Below, one piece after another: positions 1-4,689 of a stretch of DNA of 6,120 bases (the stretch's first letter is position 1; every line of letters starts with the position of its first letter). Made by a program: the position numbers and the translations under genes. The notes under the pieces were generated by a model. That model saw only the letters and a program-made list of their open reading frames with translations. It searched no databases and was not told where the DNA came from. This DNA is from Thermodesulfobacteriota bacterium (GTDB lineage Bacteria > Desulfobacterota > BSN033 > UBA1163). The stretch spans positions 1 to 6,120 of the forward strand of contig JASEIE010000240.1 in NCBI GenBank assembly GCA_030024065.1, given 5' to 3'.

Positions 1-94
1 CCTGAATGAATTTCACAGCATAGAAGGAGAGGACGAGGTAGCCTCCCACGATTAGAATGGCGATGATTCCAAACGGGATCAATATTCTCCGCAT
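1..94 (-). CDS. N-terminus of a membrane-anchored protein, cut by window edge
   Basis: Reading leftwards from ATG at 94, 31 codons are open up to the window edge. The peptide starts MRRILIPFG and continues with a strongly hydrophobic run (about residues 5-25, IIAILIVGGYLVLSF in its core) after two arginines. This is the shape of a signal anchor or first membrane helix with a cytoplasmic N-terminus. A Shine-Dalgarno sequence GAAGGA lies 7 bases upstream of the ATG, so the start is well supported. It follows the 380-residue gene in the same direction but is separated by a 164-base repeat-filled spacer, so co-transcription is possible but not shown. The family cannot be told from 31 residues. 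Confidence 0.6.
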   Translation of the reverse strand, partial: MRRILIPFGIIAILIVGGYLVLSFYAVKFIQ

Positions 95-258
95 GGTATT
101 GTCCTTCGTCGCTTAATGCGGATTTCGGAATAGTTTTAAAAGATACTTGATACTGGTTTCTGGATATTGGTTGTCAAGTATCCAGAATTAAGAATCCAGG
201 ATCAGAAATTAAGTATTTAAGATATTCCGCATTCCGCAATCTGCAATCCGAAATTGAG
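95..258. repeat. Repeat-filled spacer: hairpin repeats and a heptamer tandem array
   Basis: No gene is seen here apart from the ribosome binding site of the leftmost gene. From 224 to 258 there are five 7-base units in tandem (ATTCCGC, ATTCCGC, AATCTGC, AATCCGA, AATTGAG), and they end at the base next to the stop codon of the 380-residue gene. A related unit set occurs inverted at about 115-133. Between them GATACTTGA (142-150) is the inverse of TCAAGTATC (174-182), and an ATCCAG-type word recurs at 181-186 and 195-200. This resembles slipped-strand or REP-like intergenic repeats. No U-tract terminator is visible. Confidence 0.6.
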
Positions 259-1401
259 TTACGGTTTCACAATAAAAGAAGGCTCCTTCGCCTTCTTCTC
301 ATAGGCTTCGGTTAGAAGGGCGAAGATTGATTTGATCACCAGTTGAAAGAGGAACGGATTGGGTTGAATCAGATTGGCCGGTTTTTTGAGATCGAGGGAG
401 ACGGCGAGGGCAATTTTTGCCTCTTCTTCCCTTCCCAATTTGAAGAGGATATAGGCCATCTCCTCCATTCTCCTCCGATAAAGAGACCTCCTCTCTTCGG
501 GGAAGAGATCGGATAAGGCCCTCTGGTAAATCTCCTGGAACCGGGCCTCCTTTTGAGCCTGGCTGAGAACGAGCTTAGACTCTTCAGCCGCCCATACCTC
601 ATCGGCGTAGGGTCGGATCTCCTCTTCTTCGATCCTCCATCCGTAAAAAAGATCGGCCTTAAGGAGATCGCCTCCCCTTCCTAACATCCGGTCATCTCCT
701 TCGATTTGATCCTCCTCGATATGAGAATAGATCAATGGTTTCTCGAATTCCTTTTTAATACTTTCGATCTCGCCTCTCAAACGGAGGTAGTTATGAGGAG
801 GGGTCTTCCCTTTTTCAAGGGTCAACTGATAGGCTTGAACAAAAGAGAGTCCCACATAGGAAGGTTCCATCTCCACCAGAGGGAAGGGGCTTCCCTTCTG
901 AACCTGTTCAAAGAAGACTCTGAATCCTTTTCGGGTCATCTCCCCTCCGGAGAAATCGACCAATCCCTGTGTATCACTGATGATCCCCTGCATCACGGTC
1001 CACCCCGACCCTTTATGGGGGACGGCTAAAACCAGGAACTGCTGGCCAAGAAAGTCGAAACCACCCCCGAATCCCCTGGGAGGCTCTGCCTGGAGGGGAC
1101 GAAAAACAGGGCCTCCCCTTTGCGGAGTTTCCTCCTCAATGGTAATTCCTTTACTCTTCAACCGGTAGAGCGATCGCTTGATGATCTTTCGAATCCTCTT
1201 GTCATCAGAAGACCGTAATATGCGATGGAGAAGATCAGCGACCACAACAACGGGCACTTTTGCCAGATCTTCGACGACCCGGCAAGCTGTTTCCGAATCC
1301 TTTTCTAAAATCGGGAGGAGGAATTGAAAGACCTCTTCTTCGGACTTTCCCTCCTCAATATCCGATCTTATTTTCTCGCCGATGGATTGAATCTCCTCCA
1401 A
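259..1401 (-). CDS. Conserved-looking hypothetical protein, soluble and mostly helical
   Basis: I do not recognise the family. The frame stays open up to 1551, but that extension runs inside the prenyltransferase gene. The likely start is TTG at 1401, because GGGAGG sits 5 bases before it and the prenyltransferase stops only 20 bases upstream; this gives 380 residues. The first ~85 residues look like paired helices (HEAT-like, with a basic stretch RIRKIIKRSLYRLKSKG). Residues ~87-110 are a Pro/Gly-rich linker. Residues ~110-165 look like beta strands (FLVLAVPHKGSGW, then a GLVDFSGGEM turn). The rest is charged helix, including YRRRMEEMAYILFKLGREEEAKIAL, which is repeat-like. There is no signal peptide, membrane helix or catalytic motif I can name. 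Tight spacing suggests an operon with the prenyltransferase gene, but a role in quinone or lipid synthesis is only inference. Confidence 0.8.
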   Translation of the reverse strand: MEEIQSIGEKIRSDIEEGKSEEEVFQFLLPILEKDSETACRVVEDLAKVPVVVVADLLHRILRSSDDKRIRKIIKRSLYRLKSKGITIEEETPQRGGPVFRPLQAEPPRGFGGGFDFLGQQFLVLAVPHKGSGWTVMQGIISDTQGLVDFSGGEMTRKGFRVFFEQVQKGSPFPLVEMEPSYVGLSFVQAYQLTLEKGKTPPHNYLRLRGEIESIKKEFEKPLIYSHIEEDQIEGDDRMLGRGGDLLKADLFYGWRIEEEEIRPYADEVWAAEESKLVLSQAQKEARFQEIYQRALSDLFPEERRSLYRRRMEEMAYILFKLGREEEAKIALAVSLDLKKPANLIQPNPFLFQLVIKSIFALLTEAYEKKAKEPSFIVKP

Positions 1402-1411
1402 TATTACCTCC
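1396..1411 (-). promoter_or_regulatory. Ribosome binding site deciding a TTG start
   Basis: On the minus strand CCCGGGAGGTAATA is followed by TTG GAG GAG ATT. GGGAGG matches the anti-Shine-Dalgarno sequence and is 5 bases from TTG 1401. There is no ATG or GTG nearby in the frame, and upstream codons overlap the preceding gene, so TTG is the best start. Confidence 0.7.
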
Positions 1412-1421
1412 CGGGTATGGG

Positions 1422-2342
1422 TTAAATAAGAGTTTGCTGAATCGTTAGGATCATGGTGATTGAAAGATTGATCAGCAGGGTGTTCCGGCAGAGTCGCTTC
1501 ATACGATTCATCTCCCCATTCACACCCTGCCAGCACTGAAATAGATTCCATAAAATGAGTAGAAGGGGAATTCCCGCGAGGGAAAGGAGCCAGAGAGGGC
1601 CCTTCCCGAATATCAATAAGACCTTAATGAATGAAAGGCCGACCAGTATGGAACTCCCCATATAGAGATCGCCCATCCTCTCCTTTCCAAACCGGACCAC
1701 CAAGTTCTTCTTTCCGATGGCCCGATCCGCCTCTTCATCCGGAAATTCATTGATCAGAATCACATTGAAAATGGACAACCCTACGGGGAGGGAGAGCAAA
1801 AAGAGCTGAGCATTGAAGAAACCAGCAACGAGATAGAACCCCGATGCAATGGGTAGCCAGCCATAGCAGAAACCAATGAAAATTTCTCCCAGCCCGCGGT
1901 ATGCCCATTGAAAGGGTCTCCCTGAGTAGAAAAACCCGGAAAAGATGCCTACCCCTCCCAGAAGAAGAGTCCATGGACCAGTTTGGTATCCGAAGTAAAG
2001 ATAAATGCCGGTGAGGATGGCTCCTACCAGACATCCGTATCCCAGAAAAAGGGCGACTTGCAAAGGAAACAACCCTTCGACCAGGATCCTTGATCCGCCT
2101 GAAAAAGGACTGAAATTCCGGTTGAGGCGATCCCCTTCCAGATCGTTCCATTCGCTTAAATAATAGGTCATCCACATGATGAGGATGACCGCCACTGTTG
2201 CGAGGAGATAGAGCCCGATCGGACCTCTGTAACCCCATCGCCATGCCAGAATGAATCCCAGGAATAACGGAAGGATCCCCACGGAGAGAAAAGGGACCCT
2301 CGAGAGCCTCCACCAGGCAGCAAGATATCTCTTCATTTTCAT
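1422..2342 (-). CDS. UbiA-family prenyltransferase, MenA-like
   Basis: An integral membrane enzyme of the UbiA superfamily. Such enzymes move a polyprenyl chain from its diphosphate to an aromatic or other acceptor; MenA does this to dihydroxynaphthoate in menaquinone synthesis. From ATG 2342 it has 306 residues, the usual length, with about eight or nine hydrophobic helices. Both Asp-rich Mg-diphosphate motifs are present: N66-D67-x3-D71, followed by SPFSGGSR, and NEFPDEEAD (N198, D202, D206) followed by GKKNLVVRFG. The segment YRGLGEIFIGFCYG is typical of the MenA side of the family. The acceptor cannot be fixed from sequence, so no gene symbol is given. TTG 2345 and ATG 2336 are alternative starts; none has a clear Shine-Dalgarno sequence. 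It is first in an operon-like pair with the 380-residue gene 20 bases downstream. Confidence 0.9.
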   Translation of the reverse strand: MKMKRYLAAWWRLSRVPFLSVGILPLFLGFILAWRWGYRGPIGLYLLATVAVILIMWMTYYLSEWNDLEGDRLNRNFSPFSGGSRILVEGLFPLQVALFLGYGCLVGAILTGIYLYFGYQTGPWTLLLGGVGIFSGFFYSGRPFQWAYRGLGEIFIGFCYGWLPIASGFYLVAGFFNAQLFLLSLPVGLSIFNVILINEFPDEEADRAIGKKNLVVRFGKERMGDLYMGSSILVGLSFIKVLLIFGKGPLWLLSLAGIPLLLILWNLFQCWQGVNGEMNRMKRLCRNTLLINLSITMILTIQQTLI

Positions 2343-2349
2343 CAATCTG

Positions 2350-2379
2350 GTTATACTAAAATAACCCGATGGTTAACAA
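2350..2379 (-). promoter_or_regulatory. Sigma70-like promoter for the prenyltransferase gene
   Basis: On the minus strand TTGTTA (2379-2374) and TATAAC (2355-2350) are separated by 18 bases. They match the -35 and -10 consensus at 4/6 and 5/6 positions. Transcription would begin about 7 bases beyond, at or next to ATG 2342, which also lacks a Shine-Dalgarno sequence. A leaderless mRNA is therefore inferred. Confidence 0.45.
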
Positions 2380-2424
2380 ATAGAACAAATCGGCTGAAAA
2401 TTCAACTTTAAAGTTCAAAGGAAT

Positions 2425-2465
2425 GAAAAAGGGCGATCATCTCATTAGTGAAGATAATCGCCCTT
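2425..2465 (-). terminator. Rho-independent terminator of the micro-protein operon
   Basis: AAGGGCGAT (2429-2437) pairs with ATCGCCCTT (2457-2465) over 9 bp. After one mismatch, ATCT (2439-2442) pairs with AGAT (2452-2455), leaving a 9-base loop. On the minus strand the stem is followed by five U residues (2430-2426, partly within the stem base). It lies downstream of the 50-residue gene and upstream of the prenyltransferase promoter, which separates the two transcription units. On the plus strand no U-tract follows. Confidence 0.75.
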
Positions 2466-2517
2466 CAAGGGGTTTGAGGAGGTTGGGAACGAAGCCTTTG
2501 ATTCTGGAAGATGGGGT

Positions 2518-2670
2518 TTATAAAATTTTAAACAATCTGCCAAAAAAATAAGAAACGAAGAACAGATTGGTAAAGATCAATACCCACTCAGCCACTCTTT
2601 TGGGATTGATCTCAACCTTTCTTACTCCTTCTTCAACCTTATAAATACTTAAAGCTTGATTTGCGTTCAT
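2518..2670 (-). CDS. Small single-helix membrane protein, 50 residues
   Basis: Starting at ATG 2670 the product is 50 residues, beginning MNANQALSIYKVEEG. The frame is open to 2730, but that extension runs over the stop of the preceding small gene. GAGAGGT lies 5 bases before ATG 2670, which decides the start. Residues 1-27 are polar and charged, and residues ~28-45 (WVLIFTNLFFVSYFFG in the core) form one membrane helix rich in Phe. Basic residues K24-R25 before the helix favour a cytoplasmic N-terminus; the protein ends FKIL. I do not recognise a family. It follows the 36-residue membrane protein gene after 19 bases and is followed by a terminator at 2425-2465, so the two are probably made together. 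They may be small subunits or regulators of a membrane complex encoded elsewhere, which is inference. Confidence 0.7.
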   Translation of the reverse strand: MNANQALSIYKVEEGVRKVEINPKRVAEWVLIFTNLFFVSYFFGRLFKIL

Positions 2671-2689
2671 ATGGGACCTCTCAACATAT

Positions 2690-2800
2690 TTAATCTTCGA
2701 GATAAGTTTTAACCCTTCGCAAAACGACAAAGGCGCCTAAAAAGATGAAACAGATCACAAAGAAGTTCATTGTTGCAAGTTCATATACCATTGTATTCAT
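2690..2800 (-). CDS. Very small single-helix membrane protein, 36 residues
   Basis: ATG 2800 opens a 36-codon frame ending in TAA (2692-2690). The product begins MNTMVYELAT, has one membrane helix at residues ~11-27 (NFFVICFIFLGAFVVL), then RRVKTYLED. The basic RRVK after the helix suggests a cytoplasmic C-terminus. Upstream is GGAGAAGAGGG, ending 4 bases before the ATG, a good ribosome binding site. It is the first gene of a minus-strand pair with the 50-residue membrane protein. In shape it resembles the tiny accessory subunits of respiratory or transport complexes, but I see no family signature, so no function is proposed. Support comes from the ribosome binding site, the clean membrane-protein composition and the tight spacing to the next small gene. 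Confidence 0.6.
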   Translation of the reverse strand: MNTMVYELATMNFFVICFIFLGAFVVLRRVKTYLED

Positions 2801-2842
2801 GAAACCCTCTTCTCCAGTTCCAGAATGTTTTACTATAATGTT

Positions 2843-2858
2843 AGCAATTTTCATACCT
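2843..2858 (-). promoter_or_regulatory. Candidate sigma54 (-24/-12) promoter
   Basis: The minus strand reads AGGTATGAAAATTGCT. It keeps the invariant GG and GC with the required 10 bases between them, plus TTGCT at -12, but has three mismatches to the -24 consensus TGGCAC. Transcription would start near 2832, leaving a leader of about 30 bases before ATG 2800. A sigma70-like -10 (TATAGT, 2837-2832) overlaps the predicted start point but has no good -35. Confidence 0.35.
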
Positions 2859-2885
2859 GAAAGGATTTTAGGGGCAAATATTTTT

Positions 2886-3026
2886 TAATATATTGAATTT
2901 AAAGAGGAATTTCAATATGGACTGGAGAGAGGACAATAGGGCCGAATGGCACAGATTGTCCTAATTTTTTTAAATTTTGGTTAATTTATTGAAATTATAG
3001 AGGAAAAAAGGGGTGACAATTTGTCA
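2886..3026. promoter_or_regulatory. Cluster of inverted repeats, possible activator sites
   Basis: GGACAAT (2931-2937) is the inverse of ATTGTCC (2955-2961), with a small GCC/GGC inner stem at 2941-2950. TGACAA-T-TTGTCA (3014-3026) is a near-perfect dyad built from the same GACAA/TTGTC word. ATATTGAA (2890-2897) is the inverse of TTCAATAT (2911-2918), and this AT-rich stretch holds an IHF-like word (2886-2898). The sites lie about 100 and 185 bases upstream of the start predicted from the sigma54-like promoter, where enhancer-binding activators usually bind. On the plus strand the 2931-2961 hairpin is followed by CTAATTTTTTT and could instead act as a terminator. Confidence 0.4.
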
Positions 3027-3139
3027 TGTCTTTTACAAATCTGTCCTCCGATAAATTCCTGTAACCTCCCATGGCAAAGTCGATAAAGCACCTCTGACAG
3101 TTACTAAATTAACATTGGGGAAGCATTGAGAATATGAAG

Positions 3140-3169
3140 TTGACATCTCGTCTTTGCCTAATATATAAA
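3140..3169 (+). promoter_or_regulatory. Sigma70-type promoter of mntA-hepT, probably leaderless
   Basis: TTGACA (3140-3145) is a perfect -35 box. TATAAA (3164-3169) matches the -10 box at 5/6 after an 18-base spacer; overlapping TATATA at 3162 is an alternative. The GTG start of mntA begins 7 bases after the -10 box, where transcription would start. No Shine-Dalgarno sequence is present. Confidence 0.65.
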
Positions 3170-3175
3170 TAAGAC

Positions 3176-3574
3176 GTGAAGAAAGAATTAAAGGAAAAAC
3201 TGAAGGGATTAGGAATTTATATTGTCTATCTATTTGGCTCAACAACGACGGGAAGGAGATCGGTCTTGAGCGATGTAGACGTAGGAGTAGTATTGAAGGA
3301 CCCACCGATAGGAAAGGATACCAGGGCTTTGTATCACAACCTCTACGGGATATTCTCGGAAATATATGCTGTTTCAAAACTGGATATTGTTTTTTTACAA
3401 GCAGCCCCTGTTTCCTTTCAGTTTTTTGCCATCAAAGAGGGAAAGGTTCTTTTTGAAGAAGACCCTGCATTTACGGCAGATTATGAAAACTTGGTCATCA
3501 ATCAGTATCTTGATTTCAGACACGTATTGGATCTTTTTGATCGAGTTACAATAGGAAAATATGCCGAAGCATAA
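3176..3574 (+). CDS. mntA: MNT-type nucleotidyltransferase antitoxin MntA
   Basis: A minimal nucleotidyltransferase of the HEPN/MNT toxin-antitoxin class, 132 residues, normal for the family. The catalytic signature is complete: G21-S22, ten residues, then D33-x-D35 (in the stretch GSTTTGRRSVLSDVDVGV), with a likely third metal-binding acid at D70 (KLDIVFL). In the characterised Shewanella oneidensis pair, MntA blocks the HepT RNase by adding AMP groups to a tyrosine near its active site; the same is inferred here. The GTG start at 3176 is almost forced, because an in-frame TAA lies at 3170-3172 and no ATG, GTG or TTG codon follows before the GS motif. The gene overlaps hepT by 14 bases. With no ribosome binding site and a promoter directly upstream, leaderless translation is likely. 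Confidence 0.9.
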   Translation: MKKELKEKLKGLGIYIVYLFGSTTTGRRSVLSDVDVGVVLKDPPIGKDTRALYHNLYGIFSEIYAVSKLDIVFLQAAPVSFQFFAIKEGKVLFEEDPAFTADYENLVINQYLDFRHVLDLFDRVTIGKYAEA

Positions 3575-4028
3575 GGTTCCGCTTAATAGAGAGGTTTTAC
3601 AGAACAGGATTTCATACATTGAGGATTCCGTCGGGAGTTTGGAGCGGTTTAAGGGAATTACATATGAAAAATTTTATTCGAATTCCGATAATTTTCGCAT
3701 CGCCTTTTATGACCTCCATCGGGCTCTCGAGGCAGTAATGGATATTGGGTCTCATATTTTATCGAGAATTCCAGGTGCCCGGCCAAGCTCTTATAAGGAT
3801 ATTCCTCGACTCCTCGGGAAGAATAAAATCATCCCAGCCGACTTTGCATTAAACCCGTTGGCCAAAATGGCAGGTTATAGAAATCGGATGGTACATTTTT
3901 ATGGAGAGATCACAGGAAGGGAGATCTATAATATCATCCAGGAAGAGCTCGAAGATTTCTACACCTTCGTTTCACACATAAGCGCAATCTTAAAAAATCC
4001 TGCAAAGTTTAATCTATCAATAACGTAA
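3561..4028 (+). CDS. hepT: HEPN-domain toxin HepT (DUF86), RNase
   Basis: The toxin partner of MntA, 155 residues, all-helical HEPN fold. The active-site motif Rx4HxY is intact: R107-N108 ... H112-F113-Y114 in the stretch YRNRMVHFY. In studied members R and H cleave RNA, and the tyrosine is the residue AMPylated by MntA. An upstream helix carries FYDLHRALEAVMDIGSHIL (residues 49-67), the usual first core helix, followed by the G-x-RP-x3-YKDI loop seen in one DUF86 subgroup. AGGA lies 5 bases before ATG 3561, inside the end of mntA; the 14-base overlap suggests translational coupling that keeps antitoxin and toxin in balance. Nothing is truncated. It is followed by a strong terminator at 4064-4106, which closes the module as a two-gene unit. 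Confidence 0.9.
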   Translation: MPKHKVPLNREVLQNRISYIEDSVGSLERFKGITYEKFYSNSDNFRIAFYDLHRALEAVMDIGSHILSRIPGARPSSYKDIPRLLGKNKIIPADFALNPLAKMAGYRNRMVHFYGEITGREIYNIIQEELEDFYTFVSHISAILKNPAKFNLSIT

Positions 4029-4063
4029 GGCAAGATTCTTCTAAAAAACAGACTGATGTCCGC

Positions 4064-4106
4064 AACAAAAAAGGCAGGGCCAGCTCGTGACCCCGCCTTT
4101 TTTGTT
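4064..4106. terminator. Strong bidirectional Rho-independent terminator
   Basis: AACAAAAAAGGCAGGG (4064-4079) pairs with CCCCGCCTTTTTTGTT (4091-4106): 16 positions with one A/C mismatch and an 11-base loop. T6 follows the GC-rich stem on the plus strand, 36 bases after the hepT stop, and A6 gives the same U-tract on the minus strand. It therefore ends mntA-hepT transcription and can also block minus-strand transcription coming from the right. Confidence 0.85.
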
Positions 4107-4126
4107 AAGCATCAGAGGCGCTATTT

Positions 4127-4188
4127 ACCCCGTTATTTCAGAATAATTCCGGCGGGGTTTAATGTCCCGCTGGAATTTCTAACGGGGT
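4127..4188. repeat. Long imperfect palindrome, REP/MITE-like hairpin
   Basis: ACCCCGTTA (4127-4135) pairs with TAACGGGGT (4180-4188). Inside, AATTCCGGCGGG (4145-4156) pairs with CCCGCTGGAATT (4166-4177) with a single G-T wobble. The loop is 9 bases and there is an asymmetric internal loop (4136-4144 against 4178-4179). No U-tract follows. The nested form with an ACGGGGT-type end suggests a dispersed hairpin repeat rather than a terminator. Confidence 0.65.
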
Positions 4189-4218
4189 TTACTTATCACC
4201 CGGTGAGTTTACATATTA

Positions 4219-4323
4219 AAAAGCATCTGGGCCTGATGGCCAGAGGATTGATGGATGCTGTTCATGGAACTCACGTCCAACCTTTGCCGCCGCCTCCCCC
4301 ACAATCTGAAGGTGGTGGACCAC
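4219..4323 (-). pseudogene. Remnant of a second HepT-type (DUF86) toxin gene
   Basis: On the minus strand from 4323 the frame reads VVHHLQIVGEAAAKVGREF, then HEQHPSILW, and ends at TAA 4218-4216. The pattern LQIxGEAAxKVxxEFxxxHPxIxW is the central helix and loop of the common DUF86/HepT subgroup, which normally continues W-x2-I-x-GMRN-x2-VH-x-Y. Here the frame breaks just after the tryptophan, and no catalytic R-x4-H-x-Y can be read in it. The N-terminal helices are also missing; upstream sequence is unrelated and carries a TTCGACAAGCTCA-type repeat (4377-4404). Its residues differ from the intact hepT at 3561, so it is not a recent copy but a relic of another subgroup. No matching MNT antitoxin is seen to its right. 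The assignment rests on motif recognition only. Confidence 0.6.
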
Positions 4324-4325
4324 CC
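4312..4325. repeat. Short hairpin in the HepT remnant
   Basis: GGTGG, TGGA loop and CCACC form a 5-bp hairpin within the remnant's coding stretch. It may be chance; no U-tract follows. Confidence 0.25.
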
Positions 4326-4376
4326 ATGTGTAAATTTTGGGACCAGGTCTTGACAGGTTGTTGCCCAAATCGATTT

Positions 4377-4404
4377 CATGCTTCGACAAGCTCAACACGA
4401 ACGG
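4377..4404. repeat. Dispersed repeat of the TTCGACAAGCTCA...CGAACGG type
   Basis: The stretch from CATGCTTCGACAAGCTCA to ACACGAACGG matches a short repeat I recognise from many environmental bacterial genomes. On the minus strand it reads in one frame as PFVLSLSKHE, a common false-protein signature of this repeat. It sits next to the broken end of the HepT remnant, so it may mark the insertion or rearrangement that truncated it. Confidence 0.65.
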
Positions 4405-4421
4405 CTTAAATGAACAGAAGT

Positions 4422-4439
4422 GTCCATACAATTATGGAC
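4422..4439. repeat. Perfect 7-bp inverted repeat
   Basis: GTCCATA (4422-4428) and TATGGAC (4433-4439) are exact inverses with a 4-base loop, CAAT. No adjacent promoter or gene start explains it. It could be a protein-binding dyad or a repeat end. Confidence 0.4.
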
Positions 4440-4661
4440 TGATTAATAAGTGGGCAAAGGGAACAAAACTCTGTAAGTCATTAACGCTTACTGAATTTTT
4501 TCATCGTTAATAGTTAATGTGAAGAGGTATCGCCCTGGATTCGCCGAAGCGGTTTCGCGCAGGCAGGTTTAAAACTTTGGGAAGCTTCCCGCCTAATGGC
4601 GGCTTCCCGGAGATCCGCCCGATATCCCAGCCCTCCCTCTGGCTTGGAGATAATTTTTTTA
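4440..4661. other. Intergenic stretch with two REP-like hairpins
   Basis: No gene is visible. 4440-4533 is AT-rich without clear structure. CCTG (4534-4537) to CAGG (4564-4567) encloses CGCCGAAGCGGTTTCGCGC, a hairpin of the kind found as a dispersed repeat. From 4579 to 4608 GGGAAGC pairs with GCTTCCC around an inner GCC-TAAT-GGC hairpin; its left part, GGGAAGCTTCCC (4579-4590), is itself a perfect 12-bp palindrome. 4609-4661 shows no feature except a T7 run (4653-4660 region). Confidence 0.5.
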
Positions 4662-4689
4662 CACCTTCCCTTTTTCAAAGGGGGGGGTG
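4662..4689. repeat. Hairpin repeat containing the stop codon of the VanZ-like gene
   Basis: CCCTTT (4668-4673) pairs with AAAGGG (4677-4682) around TTC. The stem extends by two T-G wobbles and, with one bulged G, CACC (4662-4665) with GGTG (4686-4689). It belongs to the CCCTTT-n-AAAGGG hairpin repeats common in some environmental genomes; a related copy is at 5534-5552. The minus-strand TGA (4677-4675) of the VanZ-like gene falls in the loop. An A-tract rather than a U-tract follows on the minus strand, so it is not a standard terminator. Confidence 0.6.

Noticed and set aside
706..1448. Several open frames of 62-107 codons on the plus strand
   Set aside because: They are antisense to the 380-residue gene, lack ribosome binding sites and family-like sequence.
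1402..1551. Upstream extension of the 380-residue protein (50 more codons from an ATG)
   Set aside because: It lies wholly or mostly inside the C-terminal coding part of the prenyltransferase gene, and TTG 1401 has a good ribosome binding site.
1747..2313. 188-codon frame on the minus strand
   Set aside because: An out-of-frame shadow of the prenyltransferase gene, whose own frame carries the family motifs.
2671..2730. N-terminal extension of the 50-residue membrane protein
   Set aside because: It would overlap the stop of the 36-residue gene; ATG 2670 has the ribosome binding site.
2941..2962. TGGCAC at 2947-2952 as a second sigma54 promoter on the plus strand
   Set aside because: The GC expected 10 bases after GG is CC, and no gene follows at a proper distance.
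2931..2974. Rho-independent terminator on the plus strand
   Set aside because: The hairpin is followed by T-rich sequence, but no plus-strand gene lies upstream, the stem is AT-rich with an internal gap, and the half-site recurs at 3014-3026; kept only as an alternative.
3033..3377. 114-codon frame antisense to mntA
   Set aside because: It crosses the mntA promoter and coding region, and its translation has no recognisable pattern.
4056..4409. 117-codon plus-strand frame
   Set aside because: It is built from the terminator, a hairpin repeat, the antisense of the HepT remnant and a dispersed repeat, so it is not a gene.
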